From contig CM041465.1 of the NCBI GenBank assembly GCA_023213395.1, positions 77,631,741 to 77,695,740 on the forward strand: DNA of 64,000 bases, read 5' to 3'. This stretch comes from Cycas panzhihuaensis (lineage: Eukaryota > Cycadophyta). The notes under the pieces were generated by a model, which saw nothing but the letters and a program-made list of their open reading frames with translations, was not told the DNA's origin and did no database searches. The first letter of the stretch is position 1. Every line of letters begins with the position of its first letter. The position numbers were made by a program, and so were the translations under genes. Below are positions 44,825 through 58,720 of the stretch, one piece after another.

Positions 44825-47800
44825 CTAGCCCAAACTCAGATCTCCTTCACCTGTTTCCGTACCCATCTGTGCATCCAACCTGACCAGTCTCAATAATTCC
44901 TCCGGGAACTCCTCTCTCCAAACTTCTGTTCTTTTATTAATCACCGCCCAATTTGCCAACCAATCTGCTGCCGAGTTTCCTTCTCTATAAGTGTGCTGGA
45001 TCTGAACCTCATCTCTGTCCCCTAATACATCCTGGATATCCTTAAAAATATCTCCATTTTCCCATCCAGGATCCGCTTCCCCCTTCAAGCATTTTATAGC
45101 ATACATAGAATCCCCTTCTATAATCACCTTTTGCCCACTTTCCTCCTCCAACAGAATGGTGGCCCTCAACATAACTTCGAACCTCGACTTTACGGTTCGA
45201 TTGAATCCCCATATATTCCGCAAACGCCCACCTCAAATTACCTTCATGGTCCCTGCAGAGGCTCCCCCCCACCCGCCTCACCGGGGTTACCTTTTGCAGC
45301 CCCATCAAAGTTGACTTTTACCCATAAAGCATCTGGAGGATGCCACTTAACATCTCTTCTCCTTATTTTGACTCCATCCAGGGGAGATATATCCCAATCT
45401 TTAATAATATCTTCCTCCCCTCTGGGAATCCTTTCCTCCTTTAATTTAACCATCATTTCCATGATGGCTTTTCTTATCTCTTTCAGCAACATCTGACTGT
45501 CCTTCTCTTTATCTTCGAAGATCCTCCTGTTTCGTTCCTTCCAGATGAACCAGGAGCCTACCGGAAGGAACATCTTCCAAAGTCTAGTAAGGATTTTACT
45601 TCTAAAGGGAGAGATCCAAGCTGACCATTGCTCCCTCAGAGAGTACGAAGAAACCCAGGCTATCCCCATCCCGGACCATAAAGCACTCCAAATGACCTCT
45701 GAATAGGGACAATGAATACAGAGGTGGTCCAGGGTTTCCACAGCCGATTGACAAAGAACACATCTACTCACCAGATAGAAGCCCCTCTTCGCAAGATTGT
45801 CCAATGTAAGTAATTTATTTTGGAGGCATAACCACCAAAAGGCTGCAATTTTTGGAAGCACCCCCATCTTCCAAACCCCAGCCAACAAATCATTCCTATC
45901 CCAACCCTCTCTACTCATTCTGAGGTTGTAGCCAGTTTTAACCGAGTATACTCACGTGGACGAAGAAGGCCATATCAGGGAGTCTGGAATCGACCTCTTT
46001 GGGATATACTGATTATCTAAGATCTCTTTCACCCTGTCAGTCACCCCTTTAAGGCCAAGCACCTCCTCAAGCGATCTCCACTTCCTATCCTTCCCAGCCC
46101 CTACCCAATAGTTCTTGACATAGGGCCCAAAGCGACTGACGCATTCCCTCTTCAAGAACCCAACATTCGGCAGCTCTTCTAATTTAAACTGACCGCACCA
46201 TCTATCCTCCCAGAACCTAATGCTTTCGCCGTCCCCCAACTTCCAACGCATACCTTCACGAAGAAGAGATCTCGAGGACCTAATAGCTCTCCATACCTGG
46301 GACCCCTCCAAACAAAGCCCCTCCTCTAATAGAAAGTGATTATCCCCCAGATACTTCCTTGCTATGATTTTCCCCCATGACGATCCAGCCTCTTTAAAGA
46401 GTCTCCACCCCGTCTTAGCCAAAAGAGCCTCATTAAAAAAGCTCAGCCTTCTAACGCTGAGACCTCCCGCCCACTTAGGCCTGCATACCTTTTCCCAAGA
46501 CACAAGGTGAAATCTCCTTTTATCTTCAACCCCCGACCACAGAAATCTCTTCATGATTCCTTCCAGGGTAAAGATAACCTTACTCGGTATTTTAAAGACC
46601 GTCATTTGATAGATCGATACTCTGCAAAGAAGCCACTAATAGCTGTATCTTCCCAGCCCAACTGAGGAGTGCCCCTTTCCAACCAGCCAATTTCCTATTA
46701 AACCTACTAACCACTGGGTCCCACATTTCCTTCCCCAACTTTCCGACAAAGAGAGGCATACCGAGGTAGGAGCTGGGAAGAGAACCTCTATCCATCTCCA
46801 AAATTCTGCTAATCCTTCCCTGTAGTCTTTCCGGAGTATTAATAAAAAAGACCGCGCTTTTATTCAAATTTATTTCTTGATTTGTAGCCTTTTCATATGC
46901 CTGAAGACCCAGTTTTAAGGCCTTAGCCTCTCCCACTGAAGCTCTGCATAGGAAAATATTATCATCTACAAACTGATGAAGCACAATATTATCAAGATCG
47001 GAAGAGGCTCTCAAGCCTGTAATCCTCCCTGCCCTCTGGGCCTCCATCGATGCCCGACCTAACATTTCAGCCATGATAATGAACAGAAAGGGGGAAAGGG
47101 GGTCACCTTGCCTCAAGCCCCTCGAACCGATGAAGAAGGGAGTCGACCTACTGTTAATAATAACCGAGAAGGAAACCCTAAAAATACAGCACCTCATCCA
47201 CTCCCTCCATACCTCACTGAAACCAAAAGCCTCAAGGCACTCCATCAGGCAATCCCAAGCCACCCTGTCATAGGCTTTGGACATGTCTGTTTTAATGATC
47301 ATCCCCGCTTCCTTGTAGTTCATCGTCGAATGCAGGGTCTCATGGATAATTATGATACCATCCGAGATTTGTCTTCCTCCCACAAACCCATCTTGATTTG
47401 GGGAAATAATCTCTGGGAGGTACTCTCTCAAACGGTTCGCCAGCACTTTAGCCAAGATCTTGTACTTGACGTTGCACAGACTAATTGGTCTGAAATCTTC
47501 CATGGCTTCCACTCCCTCCTTCTTTGGAATCAATGCCAAAAATGTGGCCTGCCACTCCTTCAGGATTGTGCGCTTTTGAAAGAATTCATTAAGCGCCATC
47601 ATCAGATCGTCCTTGATTATCTCCCAGTACTCCTGAAAGAAACGTGGAGGAAAGCCATCCGGCCCAGGGGCCTTATCTCGGCCCATCTTGAATAAGGCCC
47701 CCTCGACCTCCTCCTGAGAGAAAGGTTACATCGGTTTATTATTCTGTTCCTCAGAAATCACTTTGGGGATGAATTGTAGAAGAGCCGCCCTCAGGGCAGG

Positions 47801-49045
47801 ATCCTGACATCCTAGTTCTGTGTATAGCCCCTTGAAATAGTCCATCGCAATACCACCGATCTGATCCTCCGCTTCATACACAACCCCATCCCTGCTGCGA
47901 ATCTTAGCAATCCTATTATGGGCCCTATGTCTCAATGTTGACAGGTGGAAGAACTTAGTGTTCCTGTCCCCCTCCTTTATCCATTGCTCTCTGGACTTCT
48001 GTTTCCAGAAGATTTCCTCCTTTCTAGCACTTCCTCATATTTTCTGGAAATTGAGAGCTCCTCATAGGCCAGTTCCTGGGTTCTTCCTTCCCTCTGGATC
48101 CTCTCCTCTATCCCTTTTAAATTCTCCATCAGGTAACCTTTATGGCCAAAGATATTTCCAAAGACCTCCTTATTCCAAATTTTAACTTGTTTCTTGACCC
48201 AGCTCAGTTTCCTCGAGAATCTGAACATGGCACAGCCCTTTACCTGGATACCCCACCACTCCCGTATCCTATCTATCAAATCTGGGTGTTTCAGCCACAT
48301 AAGTTCGAATCGAAATGGCGCCCCTTTATAAGAGGACAGAGCAGACCCCTCCAGGATGAGGGGCGTGTGGTCCAACCCAGCTTTCGGGAGGGTCTCCAAC
48401 TTCACCCCTTCAAAGTGACAGGCCCACTCATAGTTCATTACCATCCTATCCAGTCTGCACTGAATGTGATTGAGGCCTAGCCATCTATTGGACCAGGTGA
48501 ACCTGGCACCCCTAAGAGGCACATCCATCAGGCCACTCGATTGCAGAAACGCACCAAGATCTGACATACTTCTTGTCCATCCCCCTTGCCCTCCTTTCTT
48601 CTCTTCCAGATACAGGGGGGAATTGAAATCCCCCGCCACCAGCCAGGGCCCCTTCCAATCTTTATGGGCTTTCACCAAACCCTCCCATAATCGCCTCCTG
48701 CCATCAACCGAGTTAGGGGTATAAATGTTGGTAATCCAATATTCCTTGTTAGTGTAGGTACTCACCAACCCGACGGTTAGGAAGTGCTCACTCTTGAACA
48801 CCTCATAACCTTTCCACCTCTTAAGGTTCCAGAGAGAGACCAGCCCGGGCAACCGTAGAGCCTACACTGGTCTTCCCCTCTCCCTTCCTTTAAATCTTGT
48901 ATAACACCTCTACTTCCTTAGTCTGCTCCACCTTTGTCTCCTGCAGGAGTACAATGTCAGCCTCTGCCCTAATCCTAAGCTCTCTAACCATTCTCTGCTT
49001 GGACGGGGCATTTAGCCCTCTAATGTTCCAAGAAAGGACTTTCAT
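44825..49045 (-). pseudogene. LINE ORF2: endonuclease, reverse transcriptase, zinc domain, RNase H
   Basis: Start chosen at MKVLSWNIRGLN (49045), the conserved beginning of the APE-type endonuclease. AGDFNSPL and the DH of LDHTPL keep catalytic residues. RT includes KAPGPDGFP, LIPKKEG, DFRPISLCN, GLRQGDPLSP and an intact FVDD box near 46970. A zf-RVT region follows (FWWLCLQNKLLTLDNLAKRG...CVLC...H...C, 45850-45690), then RNase H (VNFDGAAKGNPGEAGG, IIEGDSMYAI, GNSAADWLANWA). Frameshifts lie near 48870, 48010, 46610, 45265 and 45185. In-frame stops lie at about 47727 and 45951. It performed target-primed reverse transcription. Confidence 0.92.
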
Positions 49046-49058
49046 AAGTGAATCTCCC

Positions 49059-50520
49059 TCATCCCTTCCTGCTTTTGAGGTTAGGGCCTTCAAGTGTTCC
49101 CCCCTCCTTCAACGTGCTCTGGTACCCCATGTCTATCTGGGCTTGAGTTTCTTTCTCCCTAGTAGCGTTTCTAGGGGGTCTACCCACCTTCTTTTCCATC
49201 CCATAATCTGGGGCTTTTCTCACTTCATAAGTGTTACTTTTTGATACCCACTTGTGTGTTCCACCCCCTCCTCTACTTGAGTCTACACCTCTCGACCCAC
49301 CTCCTACACCACCTTCAGCTGCAAGACCCACCTGTCTCTCCTCTTGACTCTGATCTCTCGGACCACCTTCCTCAGGCTCAGAAAAGTAATCCTCTAAATC
49401 CCAGTTAATATTCTTGGCAAGCTTGGTGAGTGCCTCCTCATCAACTGAAGTTCGGAGATCCCCTCCCTCCTGCATCTGTCTTGGGACCAAAGGATCCACC
49501 AGTCGGGAGATACCTTCAGACTCTACTCCCTTCGAAACACCCCGATCCATCTTCTCCTCCAGCGGCTCCTTACCCGCAACTACCTGAGTAACCTGATTGA
49601 CCTCCAGGTCTTCAGCATCCTTGCCTATGGGGCAAGCCCCAGTAGCTGCCTGCCCACCTCCACGGTTACTGCGGGACACCTCCTCAACACTATCCGCTAT
49701 CTCCTCTCTGGGCTCCACTGTTTTACCGCCTTCTTCCATCGTTATCTCCCCCTTAACTTCTACCTCCTTCCCTTCCTCTTGAATCACCCTCAAAGGACCG
49801 GGGCACTGGAAGGGGAGGTGACCCCTGTTCTTACATTTGGAACACCTGAAAGACTCCACCTCATAATATAAACTTTGGATGATAGATCTACCGTCTGACT
49901 CAAGCTCTATCTCCATCTAAGCTTCATTGTCAAGCTTAGCCAGAACACAAAATTTGGCATTCATCAATCTAGATCTGTGTCTTGTAGCCGAATCCCAGGC
50001 TAAAAGAGGCCCAATCATTTTGTAGTCCCTTTAACTGCTTCGGATTCCAAAAATGTAAGGGGAGTCCAGGAAGTTGAACCCAAACTGGAGCTTGTTTGAC
50101 CACAGGGGTGGCCAGGTCAAAATCAGGATGCCATTTCTCCAATGACATGGCCTTTCGCCCAAACATCCAAGGGGACTTCAACAAAATGGGAATCATGTCC
50201 TCCTGGCTTAAAAACCTAAAGAGGACGCACCCCTTAGGCATAGCCATAACTTGGACAGGGTTTTTTGTCTTCCATTTGTTCCTGACCCATTCCCTGATAA
50301 TGTCCAGACCAGGTCTTGGGCCCGAGAACCTACCTACCAGGCTGTATTCCCAGTACTGAATGGTTTTTTCGGTGACTTCTTTCGGTATCGAGAGTTTGTA
50401 TCTGTTTCCAATTTTAACTGGGGATATGTCTTGTTCCTCTTGGTTTCCAGAATTTAAAACCTCACGGTAAGTCCTCCCGGAAGGAGAGGACTGAGACTGG
50501 TTTAAAGGTGTCTGCATCAT
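49059..50520 (-). pseudogene. LINE ORF1, RNA-binding protein (DUF4283-like plus CCHC)
   Basis: Starts MMQTPLNQSQSS. The DUF4283-like region includes TIQYWEYSLVGRFSGPRP and MPKGCVLFRFLSQEDM, then MSLEKWHPDFD and VWVQLPGLPLHFW. The nucleocapsid knuckle FRCSKCKNRGHLPFQCP (C-x2-C-x4-H-x4-C) lies near 49845. A long acidic/Gly-rich tail follows to 49059. A frameshift with a TAG near 49971 and a second TAG near 49920 break it. In plant L1s ORF1p coats the element RNA. Its end lies 14 nt upstream of the likely ORF2 start. Confidence 0.88.
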
Positions 50521-51037
50521 ATGGACAACAGCTAGAGAAGCTCAATCAAACAACAAAAACAACATAGGCTCACCATTTATCTCAATGAGCCCCGATTCTC
50601 TTTGGATCTTCTGGAAAGCCAGCCTTGAGCAGAAGTTTCTAAGTCTGTTTGACTGAAGGAAGCTTAACCCACCTTTGCTGTGGAGATCAGCACCATTCCA
50701 CCTCAGCAGAGGCGACCTCCTTCTTCTATGCTCCACCGCCGCTCCTCCTAGGCCTCGAATCAGTCTTCCTTTGGCTCTGCGTCCACATGCAATGCTAGGT
50801 ACTCCGTGCTCCAGCTCTGTTCTTAACCCTGCGATGCTTCTGTCCTCCTCGGTAGTAGCCGTCCTCCTCCGCCAACAAAGCTTCCTGTCCTGCTTGATGG
50901 ATCACGCCATCGCAGGTACCTTTCTGGGGGGATGCCCCCCCGTCTCCTTCCACAGTCCACTCGAACCCTAGCTGCCAGTCGTCCCTGCGTGTTCTGTTCC
51001 GTCCTGCGATTTCCTTGTCTTACTCATGCTACCCCCT
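50521..51037 (-). other. LINE 5' untranslated region
   Basis: GC-rich, with no clear coding. A frame at 50736-50542 is in the same phase as ORF1 and ends in a TGA 21 nt before the ORF1 ATG, so ORF1 may once have started further upstream. Plant L1 promoters lie in this region. Confidence 0.6.
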
Positions 51038-51055
51038 CCCATTGACAACACTATT

Positions 51056-52870
51056 AAATTTTAAGTAATCACATTGTTTCAATCTAATTTTAGTCTATCT
51101 TAATCAAGTATTTTTTCATTCTTCAATTATAAATTTTGCAAGTAAAAAATATATATAGTTGGGATAAAAAAATTGTAATTTTTTTTAAAAATTTAGTTGG
51201 ATTGAAATTAATTTAGAGTTTTATGAAGCCTACTAATATATAATAGGAGGTCACATTAAGTACAATCATGACCAAGACCCTAAGACAAAAGGGGCTAACT
51301 CATTTTCGTAATAAATTTTAATTTTTAGAGAACATACTAATAGTTTTTTTAGCATAACTTTTCATCCAAGAGTTCAGTTTTCTTGTCATTAGTTGCATTG
51401 GAAAGAAAATTATGAGACCATTAAAACTAGTAATTAGAAGGTATATTTTAGAAATAAGAAGCCAAAGATATTAATAGTTAAAGTTGATTAAATTATTTGT
51501 TTAACATGATAAAAGTTACAATTTTTTAGCCTTTTTAGATTTGTTTTAATATTCTTTGAACATTTTAAAGGCTCTTAATCATATGATGATGCATATTGAT
51601 GATTGTTGAAGAAATAAAAAGGAAGTTTTATTTAAAATAAAATATATAAAGGCTTAGTTATATATTTTATAAAGATTTATTATGGGAATCTTAGCTATGT
51701 TGAACATGATAAAAATCCACCTTAGCAATTTATACATTTGATCTAGTAGGTGTATAATACTAGTCAAATGAAATGATCACCTAGTTTATTATTAATTACA
51801 TGATTAATAATAGCACTTTTTTAATATTAATGAAAAGCTTAGTTTGTTCGTATTTATATATTAGAAAATTTATGATATGATCTTATTTTCTACCTATTTA
51901 TGAGACATGGAGAGGAAGCCTTATATTTATTTACTTGGTAACAAAACTGGCTATTAAAGAGCTTAATTGATATCAAATATATGGTTTTCTATGATAAATC
52001 TAACTTGTTATTTATGACAAAATCCATGGGAATACATTATTTATATTATTTTATTACAACTAACTTAACTTAGCTAAATGGTATGCCATATTCCTAGAGT
52101 TAGTTATTCAGATTATTGATTATTGATATTGATGATATTTATTAGTTACTAAAAGAAGTTTACTAATATATGCATAGATAAAGAAATTATATAATTTTTC
52201 TTATATACTAGAGGTGATATAAATGGTGCTACTCCTATACAATATAATAAGTATTATTATTCTCATATGTAAGAGGCAAGATATTCATGATACTCTTATA
52301 TAACATATTAGCCTAATAACTAGTATTATTACATTTATTAGTAAACCACATACAAGAAACACATCTTAGAAAATTAATGATTACAGTAGTTGGTAACCCA
52401 TGTATTTCTGTAGATGGTTATTATTTTATATAGACATTAGTAATTATGTTTATTCATGAGATTTTGATGAGATGACAGATTACTAATGTTGATGTATAGC
52501 TTTAGAGGTGAAGATATGAAGTTGTTGAGGAGAAAACTTCATATAAGTATGATAAGTGAAAGTCATGAATTAAGATTGGTTATTTAGTTTATTGATGATT
52601 GGTATATATGTTTACAAGTGGTTAGTTATAATTACTTATAGTTTATTATTATTGATCATACTTAACTACAAATTGTTAGAGGTTAATTGTTTATAGGAGA
52701 TAAGTATGATATTAATAGATTTATAAGTCATAAATAATATAATTTTATTAAGATATTTAGTTTGATACAACTTATTACATATTTAATGCATATTATAGTA
52801 TATAGGAAAAGCATGAAAACATAAAGAAATGAAGACCAAAGATGAAGATTATAATTTGAAGACATTAAAC
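51056..52870 (+). other. Element G internal region, right part
   Basis: AT-rich, no conserved frame; ends with the polypurine tract at 52871-52882. Confidence 0.5.
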
Positions 52871-53445
52871 ATTAAGGAGGGGTGCTAAAATGCTTAAATA
52901 TTAGAATATGTAATTATCTCACATATGTAATGTTTAATATATTATTATGAATTTATATTATCCCACATACAAAAGCATTGATAAGTATGGAATGCATATA
53001 TATCCATGTACAAGCCCCATTAGATAATAAAAAAATTCAAAGATATTATAGGGTATTCATGAGGTGATATAATCTATAAATATATACACACACCACTTAA
53101 GAACTTGAGAAAGGAGAAGAATTGATCAAACTTAGAGATGTAATCATTTTAGAATCATAATAAATTAAAACTCTCAAAGACTCTGACCTTCCTCTATGGT
53201 TTTTTCCTCTTGGTTTTCCATGTATAAATATGTTGTCTCTTATAGTGCATGCTCATTATTCATTTTGGTAATGTTTATGACTTTATATATATGATGTTAC
53301 TTGATCTACTAATCATATATTATATAAATTGTCTATATAATCCTCATGATATAATTGATTTATTACACTTCATTATTATACTTCTACTATGCATAATGAA
53401 AATATTCTAATAAGGCATTAGAGAGAACTAAAAATTCAAATAATA
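52871..53445 (+). repeat. Polypurine tract, 3' LTR of element G and trailing primer-site copy
   Basis: ATTAAGGAGGGG (52871-52882), LTR 52883-53412, then AGGCATTAGAGAGAACTAAAAATTC. The last segment aligns with the primer site and following bases of the 5' end (TGGTATCAAAGAGAACTAAG at 43167). Primer-site sequence therefore follows both LTRs. Confidence 0.7.
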
Positions 53446-54799
53446 AGTTACCTCATGGTCACTTATATGGCCTCCCAAGGAGTTAGCAAACCTAAAAAAT
53501 ATATTAAAAATATTTTAATAATACTATCTAATGTTTATGGCTTTAGAAAATAAAAAATTAAATATTTTAGCCACCATTTTAATGGGCAACTTGTGTACAG
53601 TTTAGTGGTAGAAAAGTGATCTTTGATTATAATTTTTTTTTTATTTTACTCAATAAAATCTAGACATGAAGACAAATCTAAGTTCCTTAACCTCTAAAAC
53701 CCTTATCTAGAGTGAAATTTCATTAGAGAATATGTTCTTTATAGAGGAAAATTACTGCACAACCTAATGAGATGTTGACACCAATCTAAACCTACATACT
53801 CTATTTTTTTAATCAAAAACTGAGATTTTTCAATTATATAATAGTAGAAATACTTCTTATAATTAATGACACCTTTATCCAAAGGAAAAATAATGCAAAC
53901 ACTTACTGGTATATTAAGAAAAAATTCCTATGTAACATGCAAGATGCCTAATGATTATGTGAATACTCACAACCAATTTTCTCATAAACCATATTATCAA
54001 TCAAAAGAATAATCTTTGATCTATAGTCTTTGTCATGTGGTAGCCTCACACTAGTGAGAAAAATATAACATAATGACTTAATTTCTCACATTCCACTATG
54101 AGAGTTTCAATCATTAATAAGCAAACCCCATAACTTATTGACACAATGGCACATCTCTAATTAAACCCTAACAAATGAAACTTTAAACTCATTGTGAGTT
54201 CTCTTAATCAATAAGCTCTATATTTTACAACCCAAATATACTAGTGTTCTCACATAAACTAATCTATATGTTGTATTAAACATGCCATAAAACCCTCATC
54301 AATCATAGATCCATCATGCAATAGGGTAAAATAGTGGCCTACCTGCCACAACATTGACTTTGACAAGGTGATCAACCCTACTTTAGAAGCCCCATTCTTA
54401 AACTCACATGCAACACCTATATATACACTAACAAGGAATGCATATAACAACCTAATAATGAATCAAAACTTGCAACAAACCTTTGTGGAATTTAATATAA
54501 CTACAACACCTGCACTCATAACTTAATTTTTAATGTTCAAGTACCAATATGTTTTAAGTTCAAGGTGTTAATACCAATATGTTTTGGGCTTATAACACCA
54601 ACATGTACTAGGTACAACCAAAATATAATTCAAAAACACCCACAACTTGTAATAGATCTTCACCTAGAAAATAAGATTAGACCCCTCCCATGTTATTCAT
54701 AAACAAGTATATATAAAATAAATTCTGAATCAACACATTAATAGGTGGACATACTCATAGCATCACAACTTAACTAGGATCAACATAGGTTTAAATTAA
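53446..54799 (-). other. Element F internal sequence, right part (leader side)
   Basis: No coding domain recognised; the 63-codon frame at 54450-54259 matches nothing I know. At 54540-54610 a block of about 30 bp with CAATATGTTTT is repeated two to three times. Confidence 0.5.
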
Positions 54800-54812
54800 G
54801 GCTTTGATTCTA
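54800..54812 (-). other. Primer-binding site of element F (mutated)
   Basis: Minus strand TAGAATCAAAGCC, compared with TGGTATCAAAGCT after the sister LTR at 55899. Confidence 0.7.
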
Positions 54813-54814
54813 CT

Positions 54815-55139
54815 TATTAGAAATAAATACCCAAGACATGTATAGGGTCCTAAAACTATGAAGCATAAATCCAAATAGTTGAATAATAAATGAGTAATTG
54901 TGTATAGATATATAACACAATATACTTATAGGAAATAATCACTTCTAAATTGTATTATGATAAACCAATATATATTTATAATACACATTATCACATGGCT
55001 ATCCAATCCCAATCCAAAAGCCACTTGGTCAACCAATGACCTCTAACATAAAGAAGTGTATATAATATGACCCCTTAGTGTACATCAAAGGGGTAATTAT
55101 AATAATTTAATAAGTTAATAGGTTTAACATTACCCAACA
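54815..55139 (-). repeat. 5' LTR of element F
   Basis: 325 bp, TGTTGGGTAATG...CTAATA on the minus strand; partner of 41776-42093. Confidence 0.8.
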
Positions 55140-55186
55140 CACTTGATATAACTTTATAATATATAATTAAATATTACTCAAATAAC
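55140..55186 (-). repeat. Family-E LTR, copy 3, right part
   Basis: CACTTGATATAACTTTATAA and following bases continue the LTR interrupted at 41775, as judged from copy 2 near 38790. The edge is near the AATAACA at 55186. Confidence 0.55.
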
Positions 55187-55568
55187 ATTGATACTAAAGT
55201 TAGAATGTTTTAATACCAATCTCTCATTCAGGATATCACACTTGTGAAATATATTGAAAATGAACTTAGTGCCTAAATTTCTTATTATATTCCTTTGGAA
55301 TAATGACCTAGCCTTGATCCATTTATAGTTTCTTAAAATAAAAAGAATGAGAATTATTTTTACTATAAGGATAAATGGTTTCTTAATTATAACAATAGAA
55401 CAAATATTAATAATGGTTAGCTAACTATTTCATTGGCAACTTTATCAAGTACCCAATAATCCCACTCTAATGAATTGTATAATTTCATACAAAGAGAAAA
55501 TGAGGTTGTGTTGATTGACCTAGGCATCATGCATAACTTCATTGAGATATATCTTGCTTATTAGGTCT
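55187..55568 (+). pseudogene. Gypsy H protease, N-terminal half
   Basis: A stop-containing frame reads TISLATLSSTQ, then NEVVLIDLGIMHNFIEIYLA at about 55490-55555. This is the gypsy protease active-site segment, with the catalytic D-S-G changed to D-L-G. It is interrupted by an F-family LTR at 55569. Confidence 0.65.
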
Positions 55569-55896
55569 TGTTAGGTGATTTGTAACCTATGTAATATTAA
55601 ATAAATGTAATTACCTCTTTGATATGTACTAAGGGTTCATAGTGCAAACACTTCTTTATGATGTAGGTCATTAGTTGACCAAGTGGTTCTTAGATCATGA
55701 TTGGACATCCAAGTGGTGATATGTACTATAAATATATATTAGTTTGGCATAATACAATTGGAATTAATCATTTCTCACAAGTATATTCTATTGTATATTT
55801 GTATATATTATTCTTTTATTTATTCACCTATATGTCCCTATGTTTCATAGTCATATATGATCTTTGACCTATGTTTCAAGCATTATATTTTTAACA
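55569..55896 (+). repeat. F-family LTR, third copy, in gypsy H
   Basis: 328 bp, TGTTAGGTGATTTG to TTTTTAACA, homologous to both F LTRs but in opposite orientation. The primer site AGTGGTATCAAAGCT follows at 55897-55911, plus about 80 bp of leader, after which gypsy sequence resumes. It is a 5'-end fragment rather than a clean solo LTR. Confidence 0.8.
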
Positions 55897-55898
55897 AG

Positions 55899-55911
55899 TG
55901 GTATCAAAGCT
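55899..55911 (+). other. Primer-binding site after the third F-family LTR
   Basis: TGGTATCAAAGCT, the best preserved primer site of this family. Confidence 0.8.
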
Positions 55912-56175
55912 AGGGTTTTATCTCTATGGAAAGTTATTTATTTAATAAGATCTAGGTTTATTAGAGTTAAGTTATTAATATGTCTCTATATCAACAAGTC
56001 CAATATCCTTTATATCTCTATGCTTGCAAAACACTAGATCACCTATGATGGAAAATTTTCACATTAACAACTAAAATTTAATATGCTTATGTTTTAAATT
56101 AATTACCATGCTTTTCCTATTAGCACTATAGATGTGGTATTAAGTTTAGAATGGCTAAAAAAATTAGGCACTTAT

Positions 56176-57800
<1,625 letters not shown>

Positions 57801-57892
<92 letters not shown>
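57801..57892. repeat. Microsatellite (TA)11(GA)35
   Basis: TA 57801-57822, then GA to 57892, at the position equivalent to the compound microsatellite after unit 1. Confidence 0.97.
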
Positions 57893-57895
<3 letters not shown>

Positions 57896-58720
57896 TATAA
57901 TACATTGTATAAGCATCATTAAGGAATTAATATGGTGATCCCATGTAGGTTAAGTGAGCTCAAGCAATAGAAAATAAAAGATGTAGCATTATGGTATTGA
58001 TATCCCAATATCACAAACTATGAAATGTATTATGAATTTTAATCCATATGATTATGCTAATGACATAAAATCATCTTAACTATAATTTATGATTGGTCTA
58101 GTTGTTATGATGATGATGTGTAACATTTTACAATTATTCTTTCTAATTTGGGCTAATAAATCATGAGTGTTAGTCATGCTTATATCCACCTGTTATTTTT
58201 CACTATTGACTTATTTCTTTTATCATTATGTTTATTCATTGATTGATGGATATCTTGTATACTCTTACATATATATTGGCTGTTACTTTCACTATTATAT
58301 GCTAGCCTTTCTTCTTATTATCTCTCTTATTCTATTAGTTAAGTCCTAGTTAGTAAAGGAACTCTTCATGTTGTGGAATTAGTTGAAGGAACCCAACATT
58401 CTATTTAAGTAGTAAGAAGAGGCAATGCCAAGTTGGAAGATATTATTTTTAATGATAAGTAAATATTCATATGCTAGTCTCATTACGGTTTGCATTCTAT
58501 TTGATTTAGTGAACCATTGATTTTTCATTAGAGCAAAATGCTCTAGAAGCTAGTGATGGAGAGGGAGTTGAAGAAGAACAACTATAGCTAATAACCTCTC
58601 CTGTTATGGACACTAAATAAGCATAAAAAAATAATTACAAAATGTTTAGCAATGAAAATACATCAACTAACTTCTTGAATAAATGAATGGGTTTAGAAAA
58701 AGAAAAAAAAAAGAAAAGAA
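57893..58720. other. Unassigned AT-rich stretch
   Basis: Possibly the remainder of the gypsy H LTR; no gene or clear repeat recognised. A 60-codon plus-strand frame at 58167-58349 is hydrophobic but matches nothing known. Confidence 0.4.

Larger units (their letters stand above)
44716..51037 (-). mobile_element. Plant L1-type LINE, full length (6.3 kb)
   Basis: Flanked by an 18-bp direct repeat, CCCATTGACAACACTATT, at 44698-44715 and 51038-51055: a target duplication of the size typical of LINEs. The minus-strand 3' end is ACCTTAT followed by a poly(A) tail, read as the T-run at 44714-44724. It contains a GC-rich 5' untranslated region, ORF1 and ORF2. GC content is far higher than in the surrounding elements, which marks it as the youngest insertion in this nest. 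About five frameshifts and four stops disable it. Confidence 0.95.
42645..53445 (+). mobile_element. Element G, LTR retrotransposon nested in F
   Basis: Direct LTR copies at about 42645-43166 and 52883-53412 (roughly 520-530 bp). The left copy is followed by the primer site TGGTATCAAAGAGAAC. The right copy is preceded by the polypurine tract ATTAAGGAGGGG and is also followed by primer-site-like sequence. The internal region (43183-44697, 51056-52870) shows no recognisable protein domains, so it is non-autonomous or fully decayed. The LINE is inserted in it. Confidence 0.75.
41776..55139 (-). mobile_element. Element F, LTR retrotransposon carrying nested elements
   Basis: LTRs at 41776-42093 and 54815-55139, about 320 bp each, clearly alignable. 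Minus-strand orientation is set by a primer site inside the right LTR and a polypurine tract (AAGGGGAGAA, 42103-42094) inside the left LTR. A third copy of the LTR occurs at 55569-55896 in the opposite orientation. Internal sequence (42105-42644 and about 53446-54799) has no recognisable coding domains. It is inserted in family-E LTR copy 3 and contains element G. Confidence 0.8.

Noticed and set aside
47073-48724. Several long plus-strand frames (up to 195 codons) opposite the LINE ORF2, also 45131-45496, 48897-49244 and 50096-50971
   Set aside because: They are antisense shadows of a GC-rich coding region. The minus strand has the conserved endonuclease, RT and RNase H motifs; the plus-strand peptides match no family.
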